Positions 23,337 to 33,367 of a stretch of 64,000 nt of DNA are shown here, piece after piece; position 1 is the first letter of the stretch; each line of letters starts with the position of its first letter. Made by a program: the position numbers and the translations under genes. The stretch spans positions 248,001 through 312,000 of the forward strand of contig CAWKCY010000001.1 of NCBI GenBank assembly GCA_963848195.1. Direction: 5' to 3'. The notes beneath the pieces were generated by a model. It was not told the DNA's origin. It worked only from the letters and a program-made list of their open reading frames with translations, and did not search any database. The DNA comes from CAVQBP01 sp963848195 (lineage in GTDB: Bacteria; Bacteroidota; Ignavibacteria; Ignavibacteriales; Ignavibacteriaceae).

Positions 23337-24482
23337 ATGGATGACGGAAAAGCCAAAATTTTAATTGTTGAAGATGAAAGTATTGTCGCATTTGATCTTA
23401 AACGACTACTTTTAACCATGAGCTATGAAGTATTGGATATAGTTACTTCCGGAGAAAAGGCGGTAAAAATAGCCCTTGAAGAAAAACCGGATCTTATAAT
23501 TATGGATATAATGCTTAATGGAGCTATAACCGGTGTAGTTGCGGCGGGAAGAATTAAAGAGAAAACTAATATCCCGCTAATTTATTTAACAGCTTATGCA
23601 GATACAGAAACATTAAAAAATGCGAAGGTAACCGAACCTTATGGTTATTTATTAAAACCATTCGATGAAAAAGTTTTGATTTCCACTATAGAAATGGCAA
23701 TATATAAAAGCAGGATGGAAGCAAAACTAATTGAAAGCGAAAGGAAGCACCGTTTACTTGCCGGTGAACTGGAGGATTTAAATGAAAAGAAGGACCAGTT
23801 TTATTCTATCATTTCATTTTATCTTAGAGACCCCCTGGATGCTGTTATTGGTTTTTCGGAAATACTTAAAAATGAATATAAAGAATTAAGCCCGGAAGAT
23901 TTCCAGCTTTTTATTTCATCTTTATATCTGTCGAGCAGGCAGGTATACAGTTTGTTAAATAATCTTATTCAGTTTTCACGTATTCAAATTAAAGATATAG
24001 ATTTTGTGCCGAGAAATTTGAATTTGCATAGTATTGTTGAAGACAACGCCAGTGTATTAAAGACAATGGCAGATAGAAAATCAATTAAAGTTATAAACTA
24101 TGTAAATAAAGAGGTTTCAATTTATGCAGATAATAATATGATCAATTCCATATTTCTTAATTTATTAACGAATGCAATAAAATATTCTCATAAAAATGGA
24201 TATATAGAAGTTTCTGTTAATAAAGAAAACGGATATGCACATATAAGTATTGAGGATAAGGGAATCGGAATGGATAAGGAATCTCTGGATAAAGTATTCG
24301 AATTGAATGTAAAGAAAATAACGCCCGGAACTGATAATGAGATGGGGACGGGGCTTGGATTATTACTTACGAAAGAATTTGTTGAAAAAAACGATGGGAA
24401 AATTGAAGTAACCAGTAAAATAAATGAGGGTACAAATATAACCTTTACGATGCCGCTCGCAAAACCTTTGGATAAACTGTAG
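23337..24482 (+). CDS. REC-histidine kinase hybrid lacking the phospho-acceptor His
   Basis: 381 residues. The receiver domain (1-120) has acidic pair E12/D13, phospho-acceptor Asp57 (IIMDIML), Thr85 and Lys107 (LLKPF). A coiled stretch leads to a HisKA-like segment in which the H-box reads SIISFYLRDPL: the expected His is Phe161 (TTT at 23817-23819) and the next Asp is Tyr. The ATPase domain looks complete (N box FLNLLTNAIKYS, G1 EDKGIGMD, G2 GTGLGLLL). So it can receive phosphate and probably bind ATP but cannot autophosphorylate in the usual way. It follows the kinase at 21247 by 74 bp and shares its C-terminal sequence, so a cooperating pair (pseudokinase adaptor) is plausible. Confidence 0.85.
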   Translation: MDDGKAKILIVEDESIVAFDLKRLLLTMSYEVLDIVTSGEKAVKIALEEKPDLIIMDIMLNGAITGVVAAGRIKEKTNIPLIYLTAYADTETLKNAKVTEPYGYLLKPFDEKVLISTIEMAIYKSRMEAKLIESERKHRLLAGELEDLNEKKDQFYSIISFYLRDPLDAVIGFSEILKNEYKELSPEDFQLFISSLYLSSRQVYSLLNNLIQFSRIQIKDIDFVPRNLNLHSIVEDNASVLKTMADRKSIKVINYVNKEVSIYADNNMINSIFLNLLTNAIKYSHKNGYIEVSVNKENGYAHISIEDKGIGMDKESLDKVFELNVKKITPGTDNEMGTGLGLLLTKEFVEKNDGKIEVTSKINEGTNITFTMPLAKPLDKL

Positions 24483-24576
24483 AAATATAGATATATTTTT
24501 TTCCGATCCTTTTTGATTAGTAGAATTAAAAGACTGCAATAGTTATCTTACCTATATTATTAATTATTCTTAATTT

Positions 24577-26076
24577 ATGAAAAAAACAGAAGAAACATTA
24601 AAAGAGAACGAAGAACTTTATAAAAATTTAGTTGAATGTCTAACCGAAGCTGTGATAATAACGGATATATATGATCGCGTAGTATTTGCAAATAAAAGGG
24701 TTTATGAGTTGACAGGATACTCACCGGAAGAAATAATCGGAAACGTAGCTTATAATCTTTTTTTTGATCCCAAAGATTGGGCAAAGGTTCTGGAAAAAAC
24801 CAAGCTCAGATATTCGGATATATCGGATCAGTATGAAATAGAAATACTAAGAAAAGATAAGAGTAAATTCTGGGTAAGCATTACAGGTACACCGTATAAA
24901 AACAGTTCCGGCGAAATTGTAGGGACAATCGGGGCTATAAGTGACATTACAGAGAATAAAGAAGCACGAAAAATCCTGGAAAAAAGTGAAAAAAAGTATA
25001 GATCTGTTGTTGAGCAGGTAAGAGAGGTAATATTTCAAACAGACGCCGAAGGGAGAATATCTTTTATTAACCCCTTCTGGACAGAAATTACAGGCTACTC
25101 AAACAAAGAATCATTAGGAAAAAATCTTCTAGATTATATTCATATAGATGACAGAAAATATTGCGTAGATCAGTTTGTAAACATAATATACCAGAAGAAG
25201 CCTTTCATAAGATTTATAACCAGATTTAACACAAAAAGCAATGAACACAGGTGGGTTGAGGTAAACGCAAGAATGTCCTATGATGAGCATAAAAATATTT
25301 TGGGTACTTCGGGAACTGTAAGCGATATCCACGAAATTAAATTAGCGGAAGAAGAGCTTATAATTGCTAAGGAGAAAGCGGAGGAGTCGGATAGATTAAA
25401 ATCTAATTTTCTTGCACAGGTGTCGCATGAAATCAGAAGCCCTTTGAATATAATTCTAAGCTACAACTATATGATAAGGGAAGAGCTGCAGGAAAAGATG
25501 AAGGGTGATGAATTCGAAGGCGCATTTGAGGCGATAAATCACAGCGGTAAACGGCTTCTGCGAACCATTGATCTAATTCTTAATATGTCACTCCTGCAGG
25601 CTGGAAAGCAGGATATGAAAATTAAATCACTGGATTTAAATCCTATTCTACAAAATCTTGTTAATGAGTTTACTCCGATTGCTAGGAAAAAAAATCTAGA
25701 GCTAAGGTTCAAAGTAGATTCTAAATTGCCCGAAATACTCGGAGACGAATATACATTAACACAGGCTTTTCAGAACTTGATCGATAATGCTATAAAATTT
25801 ACCGAACATGGTTTTGTGGAAATTAAATCCATTAAAAATGACGGTAAGGTTGAAGTTAATTTTACGGATACCGGGATTGGTATTTCGGAAAGCTATATTC
25901 AAAGATTATTTGAACCATTTTCTCAAGAGGATGATGGTTATACAAGAAAATTTGAAGGTACAGGATTAGGTTTGGCTTTAACAAAAAAATATGTTGAACT
26001 TAATAGTGCCGAACTTAAAGTTAAAAGTAAAAAGGGAGAAGGTACGACATTTTCAATAATTTTAATCCGGTCTTAG
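24577..26076 (+). CDS. PAS-PAS sensor histidine kinase
   Basis: 499 residues, soluble. Two PAS domains (about 12-130, EAVIITDIYDRVVFANKRVY; about 135-265, VIFQTDAEGRISFINPFW), each with a PAC-like end (GTIGAISDITE, GTSGTVSDIHE). HisKA with His284 in AQVSHEIRSPL, HATPase with N box FQNLIDNAIKFT, G1 DTGIGIS, and EPFSQEDDGYTRKFEGTGLGLAL. All catalytic motifs are present. Third kinase in a row. No DNA-binding response regulator is nearby; the only receiver is in the 23337 gene. It is convergent with the phosphoesterase gene, with only one base between the stops. Confidence 0.9.
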   Translation: MKKTEETLKENEELYKNLVECLTEAVIITDIYDRVVFANKRVYELTGYSPEEIIGNVAYNLFFDPKDWAKVLEKTKLRYSDISDQYEIEILRKDKSKFWVSITGTPYKNSSGEIVGTIGAISDITENKEARKILEKSEKKYRSVVEQVREVIFQTDAEGRISFINPFWTEITGYSNKESLGKNLLDYIHIDDRKYCVDQFVNIIYQKKPFIRFITRFNTKSNEHRWVEVNARMSYDEHKNILGTSGTVSDIHEIKLAEEELIIAKEKAEESDRLKSNFLAQVSHEIRSPLNIILSYNYMIREELQEKMKGDEFEGAFEAINHSGKRLLRTIDLILNMSLLQAGKQDMKIKSLDLNPILQNLVNEFTPIARKKNLELRFKVDSKLPEILGDEYTLTQAFQNLIDNAIKFTEHGFVEIKSIKNDGKVEVNFTDTGIGISESYIQRLFEPFSQEDDGYTRKFEGTGLGLALTKKYVELNSAELKVKSKKGEGTTFSIILIRS

Positions 26077-26077
26077 A

Positions 26078-26884
26078 TTATTCTTCTATAATCCATTCGC
26101 TATTTTTTAGGATATAAGAAGTGAAAATTGATTCGTTAAATTTCTTTCCGTTCCATACTCTTATTTCGATATGTATATTATCATTAAGGATCGTTATAAC
26201 ATTATAGGCGTTGGGTTCTCTTCTTAACCTCCTTGAAATTGCTGTACCTGCCTGAGCAGAAATGACAGATCTTTTCTGTGAAGGATAATACGGGCGTACA
26301 TCTCCGCTGTACCCGTGATGAAGATGCCCTGCGAGAAGAAGATCTACATAACATTTATCAATTATTTTCAAAGCTTTAATTGATCTTCCTACAAGGCTAA
26401 TGCCCGGTTCTCCGGGCGGGGGAATAAAAGGATGATGTGTTACTATGACTTTAAATTTACTATTATCAATAGGACAGAGTGCTTTTTCAATGCCTTCTAT
26501 TTGTTCAGGAGATATCCTTCCATTCTGCCAGGTCAAAGACCTCGCAGTATTAACTCCAAGAACAGCGATTTCCTCATCAACAAATAAGGGTTGAAGATCC
26601 CCGCTTATATACTTTTTATACCTTTTAAGCGGAAAAATAAACCTGTTAAATATATCAAATAACGGGATATCATGATTTCCGGGAATAACCAGCTGTGGGG
26701 AGGGGAGCTTTTTAAGATAATTCCTCGCATTTATAAATTGTTTATTCCTGGCTCTTTGGGTTAAATCTCCGCTAACAATTATAAGATCCGGAGAGATATT
26801 CTTTATATCTTCAATTAATCCGGCTGCAATTATTTCTTTTTCCGTATCAAAATGCAAATCTGAAATATGGGCTATCTTTCTCAT
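26078..26884 (-). CDS. Calcineurin-like metallophosphoesterase
   Basis: 268 residues from ATG 26882-26884 (a TTG two codons upstream is possible). The five metal-binding blocks are present: HISDLHFD, SGDLTQRA, PGNHDI, VTHHPF, AGHLHHG, as in class III cyclic-nucleotide phosphodiesterases (CpdA-like) and related 3',5'-cAMP or UDP-lipid phosphoesterases. Substrate not determined. It follows the lipid kinase gene by 12 bases, so they are one operon; the pair suggests phospholipid or nucleotide signalling, but that is inference. Confidence 0.85.
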   Translation of the reverse strand: MRKIAHISDLHFDTEKEIIAAGLIEDIKNISPDLIIVSGDLTQRARNKQFINARNYLKKLPSPQLVIPGNHDIPLFDIFNRFIFPLKRYKKYISGDLQPLFVDEEIAVLGVNTARSLTWQNGRISPEQIEGIEKALCPIDNSKFKVIVTHHPFIPPPGEPGISLVGRSIKALKIIDKCYVDLLLAGHLHHGYSGDVRPYYPSQKRSVISAQAGTAISRRLRREPNAYNVITILNDNIHIEIRVWNGKKFNESIFTSYILKNSEWIIEE

Positions 26885-26896
26885 AAGCAATAAATT

Positions 26897-27790
26897 CTAT
26901 GGGACAAGAACATTTAAACATTTCGGGATAATCTTATAATTCAAAGGCGGAGTGAAAGTGAAAAGTTCACCATCTAGTGCTGCTTCAATTCTGGATTTAT
27001 TTATATTCAAACTTGCTTGCTTTGTAAAAACGATTGAAAAATCTTTAGGCTGGTGGAGTTTATTGATTAAAGCAAGAAAAGCAAATCTAAACATTGAATA
27101 TTTACCACTGTTGTTGGGATAATAAAGACTAAGGAATCCCTGATCAAGCATATCTCTCGTGCCTAATTTTAATATATCAAAGTTATATTCATTATTTCCG
27201 ATAAAGACAAAAGGAGTTTTACAATTGATTTTTTCTTTGTCCGTTTCTACAATTACCTCAAGTAGAGGAAGTTTGTTAAATGCATTAAGGATTGCATTTC
27301 CCATTGCAGTCCATTTGCTCACTCCTAGTTTTTGACTTTGAATTCTCTTTTTTACTACTTTAGGATAAAAACCGATGGAAGAATTATTTATGAAGATTTT
27401 CCCGTTAACTTCACCAGCATCAATTTTACTAATCTTTCCTTTTGAAATGACCTCTGCTGATTCTTTCAAATTAAGCGGCAATTTCAGATCTTTAGCAAAA
27501 TGATTTAAAGTTCCGGCAGGCAGAACTGCAAGGGGTAAATGGCTATTACTTTCTATAAGACAGCTTGCTGCTGTACTGACAGTGCCGTCGCCGCCTGCTG
27601 CTATCAATGCATCTATACCACTGTTTAATTTGGATTTTATGACTCTTGCGATATCATCCCCCTTTATTTGAATAATTTCATTTTCAATATTTAGGCTTTT
27701 GAAAGTACTTTCAATATTACCGGGAGTAAATTCGTTCCCTGAAATATTATTCATACCTGAGTTTTTATTTATAATAGTTAAGATTTTCAT
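26897..27790 (-). CDS. Diacylglycerol/sphingosine kinase-family lipid kinase
   Basis: 297 residues, within the usual length of this family. The nucleotide-binding motif AAGGDGTVSTAA is followed by LPLAVLPAGTLNHFAKDL (family G-T-x-N-x-F/ARDL) and later AALDGE near the C-terminus. These enzymes phosphorylate diacylglycerol or related lipids at the inner membrane face. The start ATG 27790 is directly followed by a beta strand MKILTIINKNSG, typical for the family. First gene of a two-gene minus-strand operon with the phosphoesterase. The promoter must lie in the 27,791-28,107 interval, next to a MITE-like element. Confidence 0.85.
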   Translation of the reverse strand: MKILTIINKNSGMNNISGNEFTPGNIESTFKSLNIENEIIQIKGDDIARVIKSKLNSGIDALIAAGGDGTVSTAASCLIESNSHLPLAVLPAGTLNHFAKDLKLPLNLKESAEVISKGKISKIDAGEVNGKIFINNSSIGFYPKVVKKRIQSQKLGVSKWTAMGNAILNAFNKLPLLEVIVETDKEKINCKTPFVFIGNNEYNFDILKLGTRDMLDQGFLSLYYPNNSGKYSMFRFAFLALINKLHQPKDFSIVFTKQASLNINKSRIEAALDGELFTFTPPLNYKIIPKCLNVLVP

Positions 27791-27882
27791 ATATTAATTA
27801 ACTGAATAAAAATTATCTGTAAATAATTATTAAGATAGTCATCTTAAATAATTCAGCGGTATTATCTGACGCATAAATTCAG

Positions 27883-28007
27883 GATAAAAGAGCCTGTGTG
27901 AATATCATTAACCAACGGTTTTAACCATTGGAAAATGGACAAAAGCAAAACTTTTAATAACCGTTTTAACGGTTTTTCTGACCTTTCACACAGTCTCTAA
28001 ATCCAAC
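27883..28007. mobile_element. MITE-like element, copy 1
   Basis: Terminal inverted repeats: left AGAGCCTGTGTGAA (27889-27902), right TTCACACAGTCTCT (27985-27998; one mismatch). Inside are ACCAACGGTTTTAACCATTGG and AACCGTTTTAACGGTT, two nested palindromes. Same element at 47581-47709 and, truncated, at 39383-39446. It is too short to encode anything and is probably mobilised by a transposase elsewhere. Confidence 0.75.
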
Positions 28008-28107
28008 GGCAAGTGATATAAGATAGTATTAATCATCGAAACAATATAGACTTGATAAAGGCAGTTCTTAATTTTAGATTTCAAAATCACAAAACCAGCT
28101 TCATTTT

Positions 28108-31100
28108 TTGAAATTAAAGTCAAAATTATTAATTATTATTCTAACCATCCTGGTGCAATCAATCTCGCTGGCGCAAATTAAATTTTATTCAAGTGTAGTA
28201 ACAGATACAATACCGGTAAACTTTGATAATATCTATTCATTATCACGCATTGCTGTTGTACCAAATTCGGAAATAATCAGGCTGCGGAATAAAATCCTGG
28301 GCGTCAAAGATTATAAATTTTCGTATAAAACAAATTCCTTCAGCCTTTCCGATTCATTAGAATATTCAATTTTCGATACTATTTTTGTTACTTACCAGGC
28401 ATACAATCTGGGATTAAAAAAAAATTATAAGAATAGAAGCCTTGTTGTAAAATACAATAAAGAATCGGGAGATACTGTGAGAGTCTCGAAAGCTGAAGAA
28501 GAGGGGATTTCAGTTGAATCTATTTTCGGGAGCGGTATACAGAAGAGCGGGACTTTAGTCAGGGGATTTACAGTAGGAACAAACAGAGATTTTTCATTAA
28601 ACAGCGGGTTAAGATTGCAGCTATCAGGAAGACTGTCCGATAACATTGAGGTTGTAGCTGCTTTGACCGATGAAAATACTCCGATTCAGCCCGAAGGTAA
28701 TACTGAAAGACTCGATGAATTGGATAAAGTTTTTATTCAGATTAAACATCCGCTCGCTTCAGGAACTTTTGGAGATTATCAACTTCAGAAGAAGCAGGGC
28801 GAATTTGGTTTTATAGATAGAAAGTTACAGGGCTTGCTGGGGGAATTCCATATTAAAGATAATAATGGATATATAGCAGTTGCGAGTTCAAGAGGTAAAT
28901 TTACTACGAACAACTTTAATGGAATAGACGGTGTACAAGGACCGTATATATTAACTGGAGTTAATAACCAAAGAGATATAATTGTACTGGCGGGAACAGA
29001 AAAAGTATATATAGACGGAATAGAAATGAAAAGAGGTGAGGCTAATGATTACACAATTGACTATTCTAATGCTCAGATAACATTTACTCCTAAAAGACTT
29101 ATTACATCATACAGCAGAATTTCTGTAGATTTTGAATATTCTGATAGAAATTATTCAAGGAATTTTTTTGGTACCGGAGTAGATTCAAAGCTTTTTAATG
29201 ATGTTTTGGGAGTGCAGTTTCAATATATGCGGGAAGGAGATAATCAGGATGCTCCTATCGATATAACCTTATCGGAAGATGATAAAAAAATACTCGCATC
29301 AGCCGGTGATAACAGGAATAAGGCTGCTAAATCAGGAGTAACTTTAGCCACTCCTGATTCCTTAGGTAAAATCAAGGGACTTTATATTAAAGTCGATACC
29401 TTAATAAATAACGAACCATTTTCATATTACAGATATAGTCCGGGTGCCCCGGATGCATTATTTAACGTGTCTTTCAGTTTTGTGGGAGATGGAGCAGGAG
29501 ATTACACAAGGGAATCATTAGGGAATTTCCTCTTTATAGGAAAGGGAAACGGGAGCTACCTGCCGGTAGTATTTATTCCCCTGCCTGAACTGAAACAAAC
29601 AGCAAATATGGTTGTTGATTTAAAGCCCGCTGAAGATATTACATTAAGTCTTGAATATGCAGGAAGTCTTTGGGATAAGAATAGATTTTCAACTATTGAT
29701 GACGGGGATAACTATGGTTACGCACGAAATATATTCTTTAAGGTAGACCCCCGGAAAATAAAGCTTGGGAATATAAATCTGGGAAAAGCCGGAATATCTT
29801 ATAAAGACAGATTTGTTCAAAATAAATTTACATCCCTGGATAGAATAAATGAAGTTGAATTTAACAGATATTACAATGTGTCATCTGTTGAGGAGAATGT
29901 AGACCAGGAATTAAGAGAGATAAACTTAAATCTAATTCCTATTGAATTATTGAATATTAATTCAATGGCAGGATTTTTAAGGGAGGGGAATGATTTTAGT
30001 TCGGATAGATTTAATAATACTTTACAGTTTTCCGATAATAAAGATTTCCAGGTAAATTATAACCTGGATTATGTGAAAACAAAAAATTTATCCTTACGCA
30101 GCTATTGGTTACGTCAATCAGGAAGCGGATTTTATCAATGGTGGAAATTAAAGCCGGGTATTGAATTTTTAGCTGAAAATAAAACGGATAAATCTGATGA
30201 AAAAGATTCACTTCTGGAAAGTAGTCTGAAGTATTATGAAATAGCTCCTTTTTTAGAGCTGGCTGATTTAAAAGGATTAAATATTTCGGCAAAATATTCA
30301 TTGAGGGAAGATTATTTACCTCGTTAATGGAATTATGTTTGATGAATCGAAATCAATAGCCCAGATATATGAATTAAAATACAATGGTATTAAGCAGATA
30401 AGTTCTACCTTAGATTTTACTTATAGAATAAAAAAATATAAGGAGACGTTTAAGGAACAGGGACTTTTGAATAACGAAACCATTCTTATACGGTCACAAA
30501 CGAAATTAAATTTGTGGGAACCGGCAAAAGGGAATTTTTATTATGAAGTATCAACTCAAAAATCAGCAAAACTTGAAAAAGTATTTGTTAAGGTTCAGCA
30601 AGGGATGGGTAATTTCAAGTATTTAGGCGACTTGAATAATAACGGGGTTCCCGATGAAAATGAATTCGAACCAACTATTTATGATGGAGATTATATCGAA
30701 GTTACTGTCCCCACTGATAAACTTTATCCGGTTATAAATTTAAAAACCAGTACAAAATGGAGATTTGAATTTTCAAAGATGTTTGATAAATCTTCAACTG
30801 CAGGTAAGATTTTATCCCCTTTGTCAACCGAGACATTATGGAGGATAGAAGAGAATAGCACCGAACCAAAATACAGCAAGATTTATCTTTTACATTTATC
30901 ATCATTCCAGAACGAAAACACTACTATTTCCGGAACTAATTATATTCAGCAGGATGCTTTTTTATTTGAAAATGACCCGGATTTTTCTATGAGGTTTAGG
31001 TATTCGCAAATGAAAAGCCTTAATCAATATAATGGAGGAGTTGAAAGGGATTTTAACAGGGAAAGGAGCCTTAGAATAAACTTTAGAATGGTTGAGGAGA

Positions 31101-31576
31101 TGAGTAATCAGACAGATATTGTTAATGAGACAGATAATGTTAATGCACCTATAACTTCCAACAGGCAAAGATTAATAACAAATAACAATGTTACTACAGA
31201 TTTTTCCTACCGGCCGGAGAGAAATATTGAGGTGGGATTTAGAATTAAAGCCGGCAGGAGTGAAGATGATTATCCAAAAAATCCGACCATAATAGATATA
31301 AATTCGCAAGCTTTAAGGTTTAATTTATCATTTACAGCTCAAGGAAGATTAAATATTGAAATAGAAAGGGACGAATTAACAGCAAATACTACGGAAAATG
31401 TAATTCCTTTTGAGATAACAGAAGGGAATCAAATTGGGAAAAATTATTTTTTAAGAATAAATTTTGATTATAGGATTTCTTCTTATTTGCAGTCAACATT
31501 GAGCTATGACGGGAGAGCCTTAAGCGGAAGTCCAATTGTTCATACAGCGCGTGCTGAGGTGAGGGCTTATTTTTAA
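28108..31576 (+). pseudogene. Large outer-membrane/secreted barrel protein, split by a frameshift
   Basis: Two frames (28108-30327 and about 30322-31576) form one protein of about 1,150 residues. A signal peptide (LLIIILTILVQSISLAQ) is followed by long beta-rich sequence. The RGFTVGTNRDFSLNSGLRLQ segment and TDENTPIQPEGNTERL with FIQIKHPLASGTFGDY resemble the SprA/large translocon-associated proteins of Bacteroidota. It ends with an amphipathic strand (HTARAEVRAYF), the outer-membrane insertion signature. At about 30318-30326 the frame moves from DYLPR-stop to PLVNGIMFDESKS, one base out; both sides keep family character, so this is a single indel. It is either an assembly error or a recent inactivation. 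No downstream partner genes are obvious. Confidence 0.7.
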
Positions 31577-31603
31577 TTTTATATATGATCATTTCTTTAT
31601 AGA

Positions 31604-31700
31604 ACTCTATCTATAGCCCTCGGCTTCAGCCGGGGGAGTAGTGAATAAAAATAAAGGTGGCTTTAGCCACATAAGGATCTCAATATTTACTGAAGCTTAT
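31604..31700. repeat. REP/IS200-like hairpin repeat, copy A
   Basis: The sequence is repeated almost exactly at 31750-31848. It contains the hairpins CCCTCGGCTTCAGCCGGGGG and GTGGCTTTAGCCAC. Such GC-rich paired hairpins are typical of ends recognised by IS200/IS605 or RAYT-type transposases. No transposase is adjacent. Confidence 0.7.
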
Positions 31701-31749
31701 GATTAGTAATAAATATTTATAATTTTGTATATTAACTTTTCCTTGTAGG

Positions 31750-31848
31750 ACTCTATCTATAGCCCTCGGCTTCAGCCGGGGGAGTAGTGAATAAAAATAA
31801 AGGTGGCTTTAGCCACATAAGGATCTCAAGATATTTACTGAAGCTTAT
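31750..31848. repeat. REP/IS200-like hairpin repeat, copy B
   Basis: Direct copy of 31604-31700 with a two-base insertion (CTCAAGATATTT against CTCAATATTT). It ends two bases before the ATG of the Nudix gene (31850), so the repeat forms that gene's immediate 5' leader. Confidence 0.75.
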
Positions 31849-31849
31849 C

Positions 31850-32326
31850 ATGGAAATATTAGCTAATATGGTCGAAGCACATATATTTAGGGAGATTGGA
31901 ATTGATCTGGAATTTTTGCTCTTAAAAAGGTCGGACAAGGTAATATATCCCAATTTATGGCAGATGGTAAACGGAAAAATTAAAAAAGGGGAGAAAGCAT
32001 ATGAAACTGCATTACGTGAAATAAAGGAAGAAACAGGCCTTATCCCGGAACGACTCTGGGTTGTGCCAAATGTAAATTCTTTTTATTCACATGAAAATGA
32101 TAATATCATGATGCTCCCTGTATTTGCCGCTCAAGTTAAAGAAAATCAGGATGTAATAATTAGTGATGAACATTGTGATTATCAATGGCTAAATGCAAAA
32201 AATGCTAAAGAAATCCTTGCGTGGACAGGTCAAAGGAAATCCGTTGATATTATAGTAAACTATATTAAAAAAGAAATTAACTTTTTAGACTTGGTGGAAA
32301 TTAGAATAAAGCAGATGAATAGATAG
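31850..32326 (+). CDS. Nudix hydrolase
   Basis: 158 residues. The longer frame from 31787 lies inside the repeat, so I choose ATG 31850, where family-like sequence begins (MEILANMVEAHIFRE). Nudix box complete: G at GKIKKGE, then REIKEETGL (G-x5-E-x7-REUxEExGU). PNLWQMVNGKIKKGE resembles the dATP/dihydroneopterin-triphosphate (NudB-like) subgroup, but the substrate cannot be fixed. It cleaves nucleoside diphosphate-linked compounds with Mg2+. No recognisable ribosome site in front, which is repeat DNA, so translation may be weak. Confidence 0.85.
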   Translation: MEILANMVEAHIFREIGIDLEFLLLKRSDKVIYPNLWQMVNGKIKKGEKAYETALREIKEETGLIPERLWVVPNVNSFYSHENDNIMMLPVFAAQVKENQDVIISDEHCDYQWLNAKNAKEILAWTGQRKSVDIIVNYIKKEINFLDLVEIRIKQMNR

Positions 32327-32449
32327 ATCGAAGCCTGCAATCTAATCTTGTAATTTTGCAATTTTTTAATTTTATAATTTCCCACTATTCTTTAAGGTTC
32401 AATTTTCTTATTTTTAGTTTTAAATTCTTCAAAATTTAGGAGAGTAAGC

Positions 32450-33367
32450 TTGGGTTTATTAGTAGTAGGGACTTTAGGGTTAGATGATGTTTTTACTCCG
32501 TTTGATAAAATAGAGAATGCTTTAGGGGGGTCAGCGACATATATTTCATTGTCTGCAAGTTATTTTAGCGGACCTGTATATATATCTGGAGTTGTGGGAG
32601 AAGATTTTCCCAAAATGTATATTGATCTGCTGGCACAGCATAATGTGGATTTAGAGGGATTGCAGATTCTGAAAGGAGAAAAAACCTTCCGCTGGTCCGG
32701 TAAATATCATTATGATCTTAATGTTAGAGATACTCTTTTTACAGAATTAAATGCTCTGGAAAAATTTGATCCGGTTATTCCCGATAAATACCGCAAGGCA
32801 AAATTCGTATGTCTGGGTAATATTGATCCCGGATTACAACTGAAAGTATTGGATCAAATGGAAGACCCCAGATTTATTGTATGTGACACTATGAATTACT
32901 GGATAGAAGGGAAAAAAGAAGAACTTCTTAAAGTGCTGAAAAGAGTAAATGTTTTAATAATTAATGACTCTGAAGCCCGCTTACTTACAAATGAACCGAA
33001 CTTGATAAAGTCATCCCGATTGATCAGGGATATGGGTCCGGAAATTCTAATTATTAAAAAAGGTGAGCATGGAGCTTTGCTTTTTGCCGAAGATATTATC
33101 TTTTCAGCTCCGGCATATCCGCTCGAAATGATATATGATCCCACTGGCGCTGGTGATTCATTTGCCGGCGGCTTTACAGGATATCTTCACAAAACGCAGG
33201 ACTTAAGCCCCGAAAATATGAAATGTGCGGTTGTTTACGGCAGTGCAATGGCTTCATTCTGCGTGGAAAAATTCAGTACAAAAGGGCTGGAAGACTTAGA
33301 GTATCTGCGTGTACAGGACAGATATAGAGAATTTCTAAAAATTTCACAATTCGATGAAAAAGAATAA
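32450..33367 (+). CDS. PfkB-family sugar/nucleoside kinase
   Basis: 305 residues from TTG 32450, supported by AGGAGAG seven bases upstream. N-terminal GTLGLDDVFTPF and ENALGGSATYISLSAS (PfkB signature 1 region), then catalytic DPTGAGDSFAGGFTGYL (signature 2, Asp as base). Substrate unknown. Its end overlaps the start of mtnA by 14 bases, so the two are translationally linked; this suggests a role near methionine salvage or nucleoside recycling, but the partner could be coincidental. Confidence 0.85.
   Translation: MGLLVVGTLGLDDVFTPFDKIENALGGSATYISLSASYFSGPVYISGVVGEDFPKMYIDLLAQHNVDLEGLQILKGEKTFRWSGKYHYDLNVRDTLFTELNALEKFDPVIPDKYRKAKFVCLGNIDPGLQLKVLDQMEDPRFIVCDTMNYWIEGKKEELLKVLKRVNVLIINDSEARLLTNEPNLIKSSRLIRDMGPEILIIKKGEHGALLFAEDIIFSAPAYPLEMIYDPTGAGDSFAGGFTGYLHKTQDLSPENMKCAVVYGSAMASFCVEKFSTKGLEDLEYLRVQDRYREFLKISQFDEKE

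Noticed and set aside
31787..31849. Upstream start for the Nudix gene
   Set aside because: Those 21 codons lie wholly inside the REP-like repeat copy B, and the family sequence begins at ATG 31850.
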